This document shows, in pieces, positions 25,905-35,181 of a DNA stretch of 64,000 nt. This DNA is from Melioribacter sp. GTDB lineage: Bacteria; Bacteroidota; Ignavibacteria; Ignavibacteriales; Melioribacteraceae. The stretch is from positions 107,976-171,975 of the forward strand of contig PMDS01000037.1 in NCBI GenBank assembly GCA_003155655.1, written 5' to 3'. Positions within the stretch are counted from its first letter, which is position 1; every line of letters begins with the position of its first letter. The notes beneath the pieces were generated by a model. That model was not told the origin of the DNA, did no database searches, and saw only the letters and a program-made list of their open reading frames with translations. Both the position numbers and the translations under genes were made by a program.

Positions 25905-26546
25905 ATGTTTGAAAAATATAAACATATAATCTGGGATTGGAACGGAACCCTTTTTGACGATGTAAATTTTAGCGTGGAGCTAATTAATGGATTACTTGCT
26001 AAATACGGTCTTGAGACAATTTCCCGCGAACACTACAGCGAAATTTTTCAGTTCCCCGTAAAAAATTACTATGCCGCCGCCGGTTTTGATTTTGAAAAAG
26101 TATCATTTGAAAAAGTTGGGAAAGAATGGATTGCCGGATATGAAAAAAGAAAGCTTGAGTACGGTATTTATCCCGGCTCTGCCGAACTGCTTGAAAGGAT
26201 TTCAAGGCTGGGAATAGGACAATCAATTCTTTCGGCATATTCTCAGCATACGCTGGAAGAGATTGTTGAGCATTGCGGGCTCACAAAATATTTCGCTCAT
26301 CTTTACGGTCTGAATACAATTTATGCCCCAAGCAAAGTTGATCTGGGTAAAAAACTTATGAATGAGCTTGGGCATAAAAAAGGTGAGACACTACTTATCG
26401 GCGATACTGAACACGATTATGATGTTGCAACTGAAATTGGCGCAGATTGCATTCTGATTGCAAATGGACATCAAAGTAAATCTAAGCTGACAAAAATTGG
26501 TGTGCCCGTGTATGATGAACTAAATAAAATTCTGCAAGAATTCTAG
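25905..26546 (+). CDS. HAD superfamily hydrolase, phosphoglycolate-phosphatase-like
   Basis: 213 residues. HAD motif I is IWDWNGTLFDD (nucleophile Asp, with Asn in place of the second Asp, common in this subgroup), motif II SILSAYSQ, the motif III Lys in SKVDLGKKL and motif IV LIGDTEHDYDVATEIG. A cap domain lies between I and II. Probably a small-molecule phosphatase. It is convergent with the M23 peptidase gene and their stops overlap by 4 bases. Confidence 0.88.
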   Translation: MFEKYKHIIWDWNGTLFDDVNFSVELINGLLAKYGLETISREHYSEIFQFPVKNYYAAAGFDFEKVSFEKVGKEWIAGYEKRKLEYGIYPGSAELLERISRLGIGQSILSAYSQHTLEEIVEHCGLTKYFAHLYGLNTIYAPSKVDLGKKLMNELGHKKGETLLIGDTEHDYDVATEIGADCILIANGHQSKSKLTKIGVPVYDELNKILQEF

Positions 26547-27355
26547 AATTTTATCTCGAACAAGCTCATCGGATCAATTCTTTTATTAAACCATTGTACA
26601 CCAAGATGTAAATGCGGTCCGGTTGCTCTACCGGTTCCGCCAGCTAGACCAATTAATTCACCTTTTTTTACTCTTTGACCGTTATTTACCAGTAATTTAC
26701 TCATGTGCAGGTAAACGCTTGTAAGCCCAAGTCCGTGATCCAGCAGAATAAAATTACCATTATAGAAAAAATTATTACCCGCCAGTATAACAATACCGTC
26801 TGAAATTGCATGAACTGAATCTCCAACAACTGCATGGAAATCAACACCGTTGTGGATATTGCTTTTCTTTCCGTTTAAGATTCTTTGGCTTCCAAAAACT
26901 GCCCTGACGTCAAGACTATCCATTGGGTAAACAAATCCGGAGAGAAACAGAGCGGATTTTAATTTGCCAACATCAGCCCTTGCTGCTTTCATTGCTTTTT
27001 GTTCATTCATTATTTTGGGAAGCATCTTTCTAGGCGGGTTTACATACTTTCCGGCAATATGCAAGCTTTGTTCTTCATACTCACGTTTTTCCAAATTATA
27101 ATCATATGATACAACTTTCTTGTTCTTGAATTTAATGATTAATTGAAACGCGCCTTCAGCATCCCTATCAAATCCTAAAATAAATATTCCAGATTCATCA
27201 ACTTGTATATTAATCTTGTTAAGCTGAACTGAAATAATATTTTCTCCTCTGCCTATTAAAATTCCGCCGGGTTTTGCTTCACCTAAGAATTTAACTTCCT
27301 GAGCAAGAAGATTTGATGCAGTTATTAGTACGAGTATTAAAATATTTTTTTTCAT
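26543..27355 (-). CDS. Exported M23 family metallopeptidase
   Basis: 270 residues with signal peptide (ILILVLITASNLLAQ). The C-terminal LytM domain has the zinc ligands His168 and Asp172 in NIHNGVDFH, catalytic His217 in YLHM and HLH (248-250) in GPHLHLG. An immunoglobulin-like N-terminal region (20-105) precedes a helical linker. M23 enzymes cut peptidoglycan cross-links or act as adaptors. All catalytic positions are present, so it is probably an active endopeptidase. Confidence 0.9.
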   Translation of the reverse strand: MKKNILILVLITASNLLAQEVKFLGEAKPGGILIGRGENIISVQLNKINIQVDESGIFILGFDRDAEGAFQLIIKFKNKKVVSYDYNLEKREYEEQSLHIAGKYVNPPRKMLPKIMNEQKAMKAARADVGKLKSALFLSGFVYPMDSLDVRAVFGSQRILNGKKSNIHNGVDFHAVVGDSVHAISDGIVILAGNNFFYNGNFILLDHGLGLTSVYLHMSKLLVNNGQRVKKGELIGLAGGTGRATGPHLHLGVQWFNKRIDPMSLFEIKF

Positions 27356-27397
27356 ACGAAATATTTATTAGGGAAGAAATTTGAAAATATTAGCCGG

Positions 27398-30316
27398 TTA
27401 AAAGACTGTCCAGTAGGCAGAAAGCTGTCCGGAGAAATATCTATAACTTTGTTGATCGCGCGAAGTACTGCCGATGCTTACCTTCCCGTTGAACGTCAAA
27501 TTTTTCAAGACCTGGTAAAAAGCCTCAAGATGTCCTTCAAGAACAATTAAGCTATTGTGGGGAATGAAACCAAGTTTACCTCCAAGTGTAACACGCAATT
27601 GTGCTTTCTTTTCAATTTCCTGGTCCAGCCATAAACTATGAGATTCGAAATTACGCGGTGAATAATAAAATGAAGACTTGGTTTTATAATTATCAAAAGC
27701 ATATTCATAACCAATAAGCAGGTTCTTCGCAAAATATCTTCCAATTCGAAGCATTAAATCATTTCCTTCATTGTTATCATCAGCAGTAATATATTGGAAA
27801 CTGCCGCTTATGCGCAATCCATCCCTATGCTGGTAATATCCGTCAATCTTATATAATTGGGCATAAAGACGCATATCCATAAGATAAGGTGAATAAAGAA
27901 TCAACGCGGCATCAGAATTTTGATATACAAGATTTACACCTATTGTATCTTTCTTTTCAAAGTGGAAGAATGCTTCTTTTTCATCACGTGTAAAAAGTCC
28001 TTGTGAATTACTTGAGCCAAGTCCAAAACCAAAATTCAAATTTTTTGTCGGGTGAACAAACACATGCCATTTAAACGTTGTAAAACGTCTATCTCCAGAG
28101 AAAGTACCCATTTGATTAAGAACATTCTGGTCAAGTGACGCAGAATCTGCCTTCAGCCAGGTTTTGGAAAATGTAACACCTAATGATAAATAGGATGTCA
28201 ATCCCAGTTCTAAACGCGCACCAAGAGTTGACAATCTGAGACTCATATTATCAGCATAGTAGGCGCCCATTGGCGCAATTCCAATAAAATTCGGGAATGT
28301 TTCAATTATTCCTGCTAATCCTGTTACAGGCAGCCAACCCCTTCTAAGCTGAACCATTTTTGTCTGCGTAGAATCGAGCTTCCATTCGTCCAATAAGCTG
28401 CTGTATATTACGCGGGCAGAATCATGCTCTCCAACTTTTGAGTATGAATCTGCCAAATAAAGATTAGAATCAAAATCTTTTGGTTCCTGTTTGGCCAGTA
28501 ATTTAAACTCACGTAAGGCATTTAAAGAATCTCCCATAGTAAAATAAAGTTTTGCACGCTGCATCTGCGCATCAAAATTAGGACCCGCACTAAGTACCTG
28601 ATTGTATGATTCCAATGCTTTGGGATAATTCTGAGCACAGAAAAGTACGTCACCGTACTCTTTAACAATTAAATTATTTGGCTCTGCCTTCGACATGTAA
28701 TCTTCATAAAATGGAAGAGCGCCTTCGCAGTCTTTATCAATAACTTTTTGCCTTCCTTGTTCTAGAATTGCATAAAGTTTTTCTTCGTCGGCACGCATTT
28801 TCTGCCAATCAATATTAGATTGAAGCTTTATTACATCATCATTTGTTGGGTCAATATCCTTTGCCTTGTTTTCGTAGTCCTGAGCTCCGTCAAAATCTCT
28901 TTCTATTAATTTTATAGAACCCATCGCGACAAGCGCCGAAATTGTATTTGGTCTTTCTTTTAAAACATTGTCCAAATATTTTTTTGCCAGATCAATATCC
29001 CGGTTTATCCAAACCGAAACCTGCGCGCGGAAAAGCTGGTAGTCAAAACTATCCGGATTGTCCAGTAAAAGTTTATCAGTAATTTCAATTGCTTTATCAA
29101 ATTCCCGGCTCCAGGCAGAAATTCTTGCCCATCTATATCTAAGCTGCTCATCCTTTTCATCTGGATACCGTTCAAAATATTTATCAAGAATAACCCGTGC
29201 ACTGTCATATTCTTGAAGGTACTCATAATATTCGGCAATTAACCTTAATGCATCTTTATCACCGGGATTAATTATTAAATGAACTTTTGCGCTGTCTAAT
29301 TGTGCTTGATAAGTTTTTGTGCGAAAATCTGTTACGTGTGCCCACTTATCTTTATAACGCTGGTCTTCCGATTGTGTTACTCCAATTATTTGAAGTTGTT
29401 GATAAGCTTCCTCAATTCTGTTTGCAGTAATCAATTCATCAACTAGTTTGAATCTCGTTTCAATATCTTTCGGATTTTTTCTAAGTGCTCTATAGTAACG
29501 GTCTATTGGATATTCCCTTTCAAATGCCCGTGGATTTTCCTGTGTCATGTATGCTTTGTTCGTAACCATATCCAGTCCATCTTGTGCTTCTTTGAAAAAA
29601 GGCTTGAAGCCAAGGGAAGTTTCAAAAGCTTTTTTTGCAATCTGATGTTTACCTAACCATAACGTAAAATATCCATAGCGGCTCCACAAACGCCAATCTT
29701 GAGGATACCTGTCTGTATATTTCTTTAAAATCTTCTCCCCTTTAACAAGACTTCCCGTTTTAGCAAGCACTTCCGAGTATCTAATAATTTCATCGGGGGA
29801 AGCATTATCATCACGTTTTAAATATTCATCATACCATTGTTCAGCCTTATCCCAAATTTCCATCAGCTTATATGTTTTGCCAATTTCCAGATAGTTAAAC
29901 GGTAAGGCGGGATTTATTGCAATCTCGCGTAGGTGTCCTTCAATTTTTTTATTTAAGATCGGGTACCAAATATCCAGCAGGTGCTGAAGATTTTTTTCGT
30001 ACTCAGATTTTTTATTCGGATTTCTTGTTTCAAGAGCAACTGCGCGACGGTAATCAAGACGTGCATATTCATACTGCTGTCTTTTCTCAAAACAGATTGC
30101 TCTTAAGTTATATCCTTCCGGATCCTGTGCGTCTGCAGAGATGTATTTATTTAATTGGTCAACTGCTTCACCGTAACGCCCGGCTTGCATGTGAGATAAA
30201 GCAGTTCTTTTATAAACATCAATTTCAGATTTCTGTTGTGGTTTTATGATTTGTGGAACCAAAATCAATAAAAGCAGAAAGTATATTTTAAAATGTGATA
30301 TAATCATGTCCGCCAT
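27398..30316 (-). CDS. Large TPR protein with C-terminal outer-membrane barrel
   Basis: 972 residues. A signal peptide (IYFLLLLILVPQIIKPQ) is followed by about 650 residues of TPR repeats (recognisable units such as AVDQLNKYISADAQDPEGYNL and ALVAMGSIKLIERDFDGAQ). The final ~280 residues are rich in alternating aromatic strands (RLSTLGARLELGLTSYLSLGVTF, ending SGQLSAYWTVF), which looks like a beta-barrel with a C-terminal aromatic residue. The layout recalls PgaA/YaiO-type outer-membrane export or scaffold proteins, but I do not recognise a specific family. Codons 1 and 4 are both possible starts. No polysaccharide synthesis genes are next to it. Confidence 0.72.
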   Translation of the reverse strand: MADMIISHFKIYFLLLLILVPQIIKPQQKSEIDVYKRTALSHMQAGRYGEAVDQLNKYISADAQDPEGYNLRAICFEKRQQYEYARLDYRRAVALETRNPNKKSEYEKNLQHLLDIWYPILNKKIEGHLREIAINPALPFNYLEIGKTYKLMEIWDKAEQWYDEYLKRDDNASPDEIIRYSEVLAKTGSLVKGEKILKKYTDRYPQDWRLWSRYGYFTLWLGKHQIAKKAFETSLGFKPFFKEAQDGLDMVTNKAYMTQENPRAFEREYPIDRYYRALRKNPKDIETRFKLVDELITANRIEEAYQQLQIIGVTQSEDQRYKDKWAHVTDFRTKTYQAQLDSAKVHLIINPGDKDALRLIAEYYEYLQEYDSARVILDKYFERYPDEKDEQLRYRWARISAWSREFDKAIEITDKLLLDNPDSFDYQLFRAQVSVWINRDIDLAKKYLDNVLKERPNTISALVAMGSIKLIERDFDGAQDYENKAKDIDPTNDDVIKLQSNIDWQKMRADEEKLYAILEQGRQKVIDKDCEGALPFYEDYMSKAEPNNLIVKEYGDVLFCAQNYPKALESYNQVLSAGPNFDAQMQRAKLYFTMGDSLNALREFKLLAKQEPKDFDSNLYLADSYSKVGEHDSARVIYSSLLDEWKLDSTQTKMVQLRRGWLPVTGLAGIIETFPNFIGIAPMGAYYADNMSLRLSTLGARLELGLTSYLSLGVTFSKTWLKADSASLDQNVLNQMGTFSGDRRFTTFKWHVFVHPTKNLNFGFGLGSSNSQGLFTRDEKEAFFHFEKKDTIGVNLVYQNSDAALILYSPYLMDMRLYAQLYKIDGYYQHRDGLRISGSFQYITADDNNEGNDLMLRIGRYFAKNLLIGYEYAFDNYKTKSSFYYSPRNFESHSLWLDQEIEKKAQLRVTLGGKLGFIPHNSLIVLEGHLEAFYQVLKNLTFNGKVSIGSTSRDQQSYRYFSGQLSAYWTVF

Positions 30317-30661
30317 AATAATTTCTAAATATGCAAATCGATTTTTGAAATATTCTGCCCATTAGCCCTCGATTGCATTTTTTCACTTTCAATTTATCAA
30401 AAATTAGGCTAAAAGTAATGAAAGAAAGAATAATTCGAATTGATAATGTTTTGCAGCAAAATGAAGAACTGCCCGGCAAAAATTCTGATCCTATCTGAGA
30501 CGCTTTACACCCCTTGTCTCACATTATTCAAGAGGGATATAATCGGCAGATAAGCTGCTTTTTGTGAAATATGTTAAAATAAATTCTATATGCGGCATGT
30601 TTGATAAACGCATACCTATTAATTAAATTGCGGTTTAATATTTCACAGTAAAAGGAAATTT
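30317..30661. other. 345-base intergenic region, divergent promoters
   Basis: No convincing gene. It separates the minus-strand TPR gene from the plus-strand metK operon and must hold both promoters. It contains a TGAGAC/GTCTCA stem (30496-30521) and, nearer the plus-strand gene, the inverted repeat annotated at 30563-30647. I find no match to the known SAM-I riboswitch core. Confidence 0.6.
30563..30647 (+). promoter_or_regulatory. Structured 5' leader of the nucleotidyltransferase-metK-ahcY run
   Basis: TGTGAAATATGTTAAA (30563-30578) is nearly complementary to TTTAATATTTCACA (30634-30647), closing a loop of about 55 bases that itself holds ATGCG...CGCAT and GTTT/AAAC stems (about 30589-30613). 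The closing strand ends 6 bases before the AAAGGAAA ribosome binding site. It may be an RNA switch or an operator; I cannot assign it to a known class. Confidence 0.35.
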
Positions 30662-31639
30662 TTGAGAGTTGTAATACCAGCTGCGGGACTTGGCACAAGA
30701 TTAAAACCTCACACCTATTCACTTCCCAAAGTTTTATTGAATGTTGGCGGTAAACCAATGCTAGGTTACATCATTGAAAAACTTCTTGATGAAAAAATTA
30801 CCAAAGTAACTTTTGTTACAGGTTACCTCGGCGAAAAAATTATTGATTTCGTTCATTCAAAGTACCCTTCTCTTGAAGCTGAATTTGTAAATCAAGAGGA
30901 TATGCTTGGGCTTGGGCATGCAGTTCATATTGCATCACCAACATTTAACGATGAAGAAATTTTTATAATCCTTGGTGATACAATTTTTGATGTTGATTTA
31001 AAACCTGTCTTTTCAAAAGGCGAAAATGCGCTTGGCGTTAAAACTGTTGACGACCCATCAAGATTTGGAGTGGCTGTCTGTGAGAATGGGAAAATTATCA
31101 AACTGATTGAAAAACCAAAAGAACTGGTTTCAAAGCTGGCTCTGGTTGGTTTATATTATATTAAAAATTCAAAACTGTTGGTTGAATCTATTAATGAACT
31201 CTTTGCAAAAGAAATAAAAACAAATGGCGAGTACCAATTAACAGATGCCCTGCAAATAATGATTGATAAGGGAGAAAATTTTTCAACATTTCAAGTTGAC
31301 GGATGGTATGACTGCGGTAAGCCGGAAACACTTCTAACTACAAATCGGTATTTGTTGTTAAAACGCGGCACTAATAGAAAAGTTGAAAATATTATAATTA
31401 ACGATCCGGTTTTTATTTCAGAATCTGCTGTCTTGAAAAATTGCGTAGTAGGACCATATGCTACAATTTCCGACGGATGTGAAATTTCTGATTCGATAAT
31501 CCGCAATTCTATTATAAGTCCAAATGCAAAAATTCAGAGAGTAATTTTAGAAGATTCAATAATTGGAAGTCATGCAATTGTAAAGAGCAATTTTAAAAAA
31601 TTGAATACCGGCGATTCATCAGAAATAGAATTTAATTAA
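30662..31639 (+). CDS. Sugar-phosphate nucleotidyltransferase with left-handed beta-helix tail
   Basis: 325 residues. The start is TTG (30662), supported by AAAGGAAA 5 bases upstream and by the immediate nucleotidyltransferase motif VIPAAGLGTRLKPHTYSLPK. The NTP_transferase domain spans about 1-235; hexapeptide repeats follow (SESAVLKNCVVGPYATISDG). This is like glucose-1-phosphate thymidylyl/uridylyltransferases that feed surface sugar synthesis. The exact sugar and NTP cannot be told. It is upstream of metK by 18 bases, so apparently co-transcribed despite an unrelated pathway. Confidence 0.85.
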   Translation: MRVVIPAAGLGTRLKPHTYSLPKVLLNVGGKPMLGYIIEKLLDEKITKVTFVTGYLGEKIIDFVHSKYPSLEAEFVNQEDMLGLGHAVHIASPTFNDEEIFIILGDTIFDVDLKPVFSKGENALGVKTVDDPSRFGVAVCENGKIIKLIEKPKELVSKLALVGLYYIKNSKLLVESINELFAKEIKTNGEYQLTDALQIMIDKGENFSTFQVDGWYDCGKPETLLTTNRYLLLKRGTNRKVENIIINDPVFISESAVLKNCVVGPYATISDGCEISDSIIRNSIISPNAKIQRVILEDSIIGSHAIVKSNFKKLNTGDSSEIEFN

Positions 31640-31657
31640 ATATATACAGAGGAATAT

Positions 31658-32803
31658 ATGTCTTATCTTTTCACTTCAGAATCCGTCTCGGAAGGGCATC
31701 CCGATAAAGTTTGTGATGCAATTTCAGATGGGATTTTAGATGCAATCTTTGCAAAGGATCCAAAAGCACGCGTTGCCTGTGAAACTTTTGTTACAACCGG
31801 ACTTGTGGTTGTTGGCGGTGAAGTTACAACAACAGCATACATTGATGTGCAGGATGTTGTACGCTCGACAATTAGAAATATTGGTTATACAAAAGCAGAA
31901 TATAAATTTGATTCCGAATCATGTGGAATTCTTAATGCTATTCATTCACAATCTCCTGACATTGCAATGGGGGTTGATAAAGGAGGAGCCGGCGATCAAG
32001 GGCTTATGTTTGGTTATGCATGCAACCAGACTCCGGAATTAATGCCTATGCCTATTGTTTATGCGCACAAACTCGTAAAAAGGCTTGCCGATATACGAAA
32101 AAAGAATCCTAAATTAATGCCGTACCTTAGACCTGATGCTAAATCTCAGGTAACTATTGAATATGATGACAATAATAAACCATTGCGTGTAGATGCTGTA
32201 GTTGTTTCAACACAGCACGACGCTAATGTCAGTCAAAAAAAAATCAAGGCTGATGTTATTGAGCATGTAATTAAGAAAATTATCCCGGGAAAATATTTAG
32301 ACAGCAAAACAAAATATTTTGTAAATCCTACCGGAAGATTTGAGATAGGCGGTCCGCATGGCGATAGCGGCGTGACAGGCAGAAAAATTATTGTTGATAC
32401 TTATGGCGGATGGGCGCCTCATGGTGGCGGCGCTTTTTCAGGAAAAGATCCTTCAAAAGTTGACCGCAGTGCTACGTATGCGGCACGGCATATTGCAAAG
32501 AATGTTGTTGCTGCCGGCTTGGCAAGTGAATGTCTTGTGCAGGTAGCTTATGCAATTGGTGTTGCACAGCCTGTTTCAATTTTTGTTGATACTAAGGGAA
32601 CGGGAAAAATTTCAGATAAAAAAATTGCTGATATGATTCGTAAGGAAGTCGATCTTACACCGCGTGGAATTATTGAAAGACTTCAACTTAGAAGACCAAT
32701 TTACCAAAAGACAACTGCTTATGGTCATTTCGGCAGAAATGAAAAAGAATTTACGTGGGAAAAACTAGATTTAGTTTCAACATTTAAGAAATACATTCAA
32801 TAA
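31658..32803 (+). CDS. metK: S-adenosylmethionine synthetase
   Basis: 381 residues. Makes SAM from methionine and ATP. Signature motifs: [14 protein letters not shown] at the N-terminus, [13 protein letters not shown] (about 108-120) and [14 protein letters not shown] (about 268-281). Full length for the bacterial type. Cytoplasmic tetramer. Spaced 18 bases after the nucleotidyltransferase and 18 before ahcY. Together they form the SAM supply and SAH removal arms of the activated methyl cycle. Confidence 0.98.
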   Translation: MSYLFTSESVSEGHPDKVCDAISDGILDAIFAKDPKARVACETFVTTGLVVVGGEVTTTAYIDVQDVVRSTIRNIGYTKAEYKFDSESCGILNAIHSQSPDIAMGVDKGGAGDQGLMFGYACNQTPELMPMPIVYAHKLVKRLADIRKKNPKLMPYLRPDAKSQVTIEYDDNNKPLRVDAVVVSTQHDANVSQKKIKADVIEHVIKKIIPGKYLDSKTKYFVNPTGRFEIGGPHGDSGVTGRKIIVDTYGGWAPHGGGAFSGKDPSKVDRSATYAARHIAKNVVAAGLASECLVQVAYAIGVAQPVSIFVDTKGTGKISDKKIADMIRKEVDLTPRGIIERLQLRRPIYQKTTAYGHFGRNEKEFTWEKLDLVSTFKKYIQ

Positions 32804-32821
32804 AAGGAGATTGATTTTAAT

Positions 32822-34099
32822 ATGGATTATAAAGCAGGTAAATATAAAGTAAGTGACCTTAAATTAGCCGCAGATGGAAGAATGAAAATTGAATGGGCGG
32901 AATCGCGTATGCCCGTTATGATGGCTCTGCGAGAAAAATATTTCAAGACTAAACCGTTAAAAGGTTATAAAATTGCAGGCTGTCTTCATGTTACAAAAGA
33001 AACAGCAGTTTTAATTGAGACCTTAAAGATTGCCGGTGCTCAGGTTAGCTGGAGCGGGTGCAATCCGCTGTCTACACAGGATGAAATTGCTGCCGCACTT
33101 GCAAAAAACGGAATTGAAATTTATGCCTGGCACGGACAGAACGTAAAAGATTTCTACTGGTCAATAGAGCAAACGTTAAGAATGAAACCAAATCTCACAT
33201 TGGATGATGGCGCAGATTTGATTTTTACAGTCCATAATAAATTCCCACAGCTTATAGAAAATATTATTGGCGGAACTGAAGAAACAACAACAGGTGTTCA
33301 CCGCCTGCGTGCTATGTCTGCTGCAAAAAAACTATTGTATCCGGTTATTGCAGTTAATGACGCGGAAACAAAATGGGATTTTGACAATGTTTATGGAACC
33401 GGGCAGTCATCACTAGATGGAATTTTAAGAGCTACTTCGGTTTTGTTAGCAGGCAAAAATTTTGTTGTTGCCGGTTACGGACATTGCGGAAAAGGATGTG
33501 CAATGCGCGCTGCCGGACTTGGGGCAAATGTAATAGTAACAGAAGTTAAAGCAACTGCTGCTCTAAAAGCCACTCTTGAGGGACATACTGTTATGAAGAT
33601 GGATGACGCCGCAAAAATTGGCGATATTTTCATAACAGCTACCGGGATCAAAGATGTTATCGTTGACAGGCATTTCAGAACAATGAAGGACGGCGCAATT
33701 ATTTGTAATACCGGGCATTATGACTGTGAAATAAACATAAACCATCTGGCTGCATTCAGTAAAGGCAAAAGAACTGTACGCGCTAATAATGAAGAATATA
33801 CTTTGAAGAACGGCAGAAAAATTTATTTGCTTGCACAGGGAAGATTGGTTAATCTAGCCGCTGCTGAAGGGCACCCATCAGAAGTAATGGATATGTCTTT
33901 TGCTAATCAATTCATGTCACAGTTACGTCTTGTTAATTACGACAAAAAGAAAATGAAAGTTGAGCCGCAGGTTCTTGATATTCCCGTAGAACAGGATCAG
34001 GAAATAGCACAAATAAAATTGCGGACAATGGGTTATAAAATTGATAAGCTGACTGATGAACAGGTTGCATACATGGATGATTACAGTGCCGGCACATAA
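32822..34099 (+). CDS. ahcY: Adenosylhomocysteinase (SAH hydrolase)
   Basis: 425 residues. Reversibly splits S-adenosylhomocysteine into adenosine and homocysteine, with bound NAD. Landmarks are CLHVTKETAVLIETL, the NAD-binding GYGHCGKGCAMRAAGLGANV (about 219-238), and HPSEVMDMSFANQF near the end. An AAAGGAG site lies upstream. The C-terminal tail (TDEQVAYMDDYSAGT) shows the usual Lys/Tyr region modified to end SAGT instead of the common KPDHYRY, as in the shorter bacterial type. Last gene of the metK run, followed by a strong terminator. Confidence 0.97.
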   Translation: MDYKAGKYKVSDLKLAADGRMKIEWAESRMPVMMALREKYFKTKPLKGYKIAGCLHVTKETAVLIETLKIAGAQVSWSGCNPLSTQDEIAAALAKNGIEIYAWHGQNVKDFYWSIEQTLRMKPNLTLDDGADLIFTVHNKFPQLIENIIGGTEETTTGVHRLRAMSAAKKLLYPVIAVNDAETKWDFDNVYGTGQSSLDGILRATSVLLAGKNFVVAGYGHCGKGCAMRAAGLGANVIVTEVKATAALKATLEGHTVMKMDDAAKIGDIFITATGIKDVIVDRHFRTMKDGAIICNTGHYDCEININHLAAFSKGKRTVRANNEEYTLKNGRKIYLLAQGRLVNLAAAEGHPSEVMDMSFANQFMSQLRLVNYDKKKMKVEPQVLDIPVEQDQEIAQIKLRTMGYKIDKLTDEQVAYMDDYSAGT

Positions 34100-34130
34100 T
34101 TAGAAAGCTAAAAATTAAGCTGCCGCAAAG

Positions 34131-34163
34131 AAAACCTCTCCAATTTCAGGAGGGGTTTTTTTT
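34131..34163. terminator. Strong terminator after ahcY
   Basis: AAAACCTCTCC (34131-34141), loop, GGAGGGGTTTT with a T run to 34163. One G-T pair. It serves ahcY and, on the other strand, the DUF3667 gene that ends at 34162. Confidence 0.9.
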
Positions 34164-35076
34164 ATATAATAAGCATGCTTATTACAACAGTCAGGAACAT
34201 TAAAAAGCAAAGTGAGCTTAAATATAGAATCCCGATGATTAAGGTTTTAAAAGCCGTTAAACCAGTCCTTTGTTCAAAAATATTTTTAAACATAAAATAC
34301 ATATATAAAGGAATTATTAATATCCCCATAAAAAAAAATAACTCTCTTGATAATGCATAACTGAATAGAAGAAATATTGTGGATAATAAAAAAGTAAAGC
34401 TGTGAAAATGAACAGAGATGATTACACCTTCAATGTAATAAGTGAGGAATTTCCTGTTAAAGATAAATATCAGCAGGCCAAACAAAGGCATAAGAATAAA
34501 CATCATGTATGAAATATTTTTCATTAGCAGATGCATAAATTCTGCAGAACTGCTGTTGGCAATTTTGTAGAACTGATGATATATATATTTATTCGAATTT
34601 GTATTTGCAATGCCTCTCGCATTCATTAACGAGTCAACTTGTGCAAGACTAAATCCTGCTAGCTCATTAGAAGAAATTCCCCCATAATTAATGCTGAAAT
34701 TAACTTTATTTTTATTCGGATTAAGATCATTTTTTAAATCTGTTTCATTTTTATGGGTTGAAGAAAAAGTGCTCAGCAAAAAGAAAAAGATAAAACTGAC
34801 CATTACATATAATCTTACCGGCATAACATAATTTGCTCTTCTGCCGGCATTGAACTCTTTACTTAAATAGCCGGGTTTGAATATCAGCACTTTTAAGGTG
34901 CGCAAAGTTTTTGAATCCAGGTGAAACGTACTTTCAATTACCTCTTCAAGCAAATGCTTCAGAGGAATATTTAAATCATGATTCTTCTGCCCGCAATTGG
35001 GGCAATAATTATTTACATCTTTAAATTCATACTCGCAATTTGAACATATTTTAAGTTTCGCTTGTTTTTCAGTCAT
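34162..35076 (-). CDS. DUF3667 membrane protein with N-terminal zinc ribbon
   Basis: 304 residues. The N-terminus holds a double CxxC zinc ribbon (ICSNCEYEF and YCPNCGQKN, residues 11-31). The DUF3667 core then shows FHLDSKTLRTLKVLIFKPGYLSKEFNAGRRANYVMPVRLYVMVS, followed by four or five transmembrane helices, including IFFFLLS and a cluster from about 185 to the C-terminus. Function unknown. It ends in the terminator it shares with ahcY. Confidence 0.85.
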   Translation of the reverse strand: MTEKQAKLKICSNCEYEFKDVNNYCPNCGQKNHDLNIPLKHLLEEVIESTFHLDSKTLRTLKVLIFKPGYLSKEFNAGRRANYVMPVRLYVMVSFIFFFLLSTFSSTHKNETDLKNDLNPNKNKVNFSINYGGISSNELAGFSLAQVDSLMNARGIANTNSNKYIYHQFYKIANSSSAEFMHLLMKNISYMMFILMPLFGLLIFIFNRKFLTYYIEGVIISVHFHSFTFLLSTIFLLFSYALSRELFFFMGILIIPLYMYFMFKNIFEQRTGLTAFKTLIIGILYLSSLCFLMFLTVVISMLII

Positions 35077-35124
35077 TATTCTTGTTCAATTTGTTGTAAT
35101 ATTAATTGCAAGATAATATTTTGA

Positions 35125-35156
35125 ATTGATAATCACGAAGACCAATGATAACTTTG
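35125..35156 (+). promoter_or_regulatory. Bacteroidota-type promoter of the secreted GATase-like gene
   Basis: ATTG (35125-35128) and TAACTTTG (35149-35156), spaced 20 bases, fit TTTG-N20-TAnnTTTG with one mismatch. Predicted start point about 35163, 19 bases before the ATG at 35182. Confidence 0.5.
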
Positions 35157-35181
35157 TTCTCGTTTAATTGAAAGATATGAG

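Noticed and set aside
30288..30758. Minus-strand small ORFs in the metK upstream gap
   Set aside because: No RBS or homology; they overlap the predicted promoter and leader.
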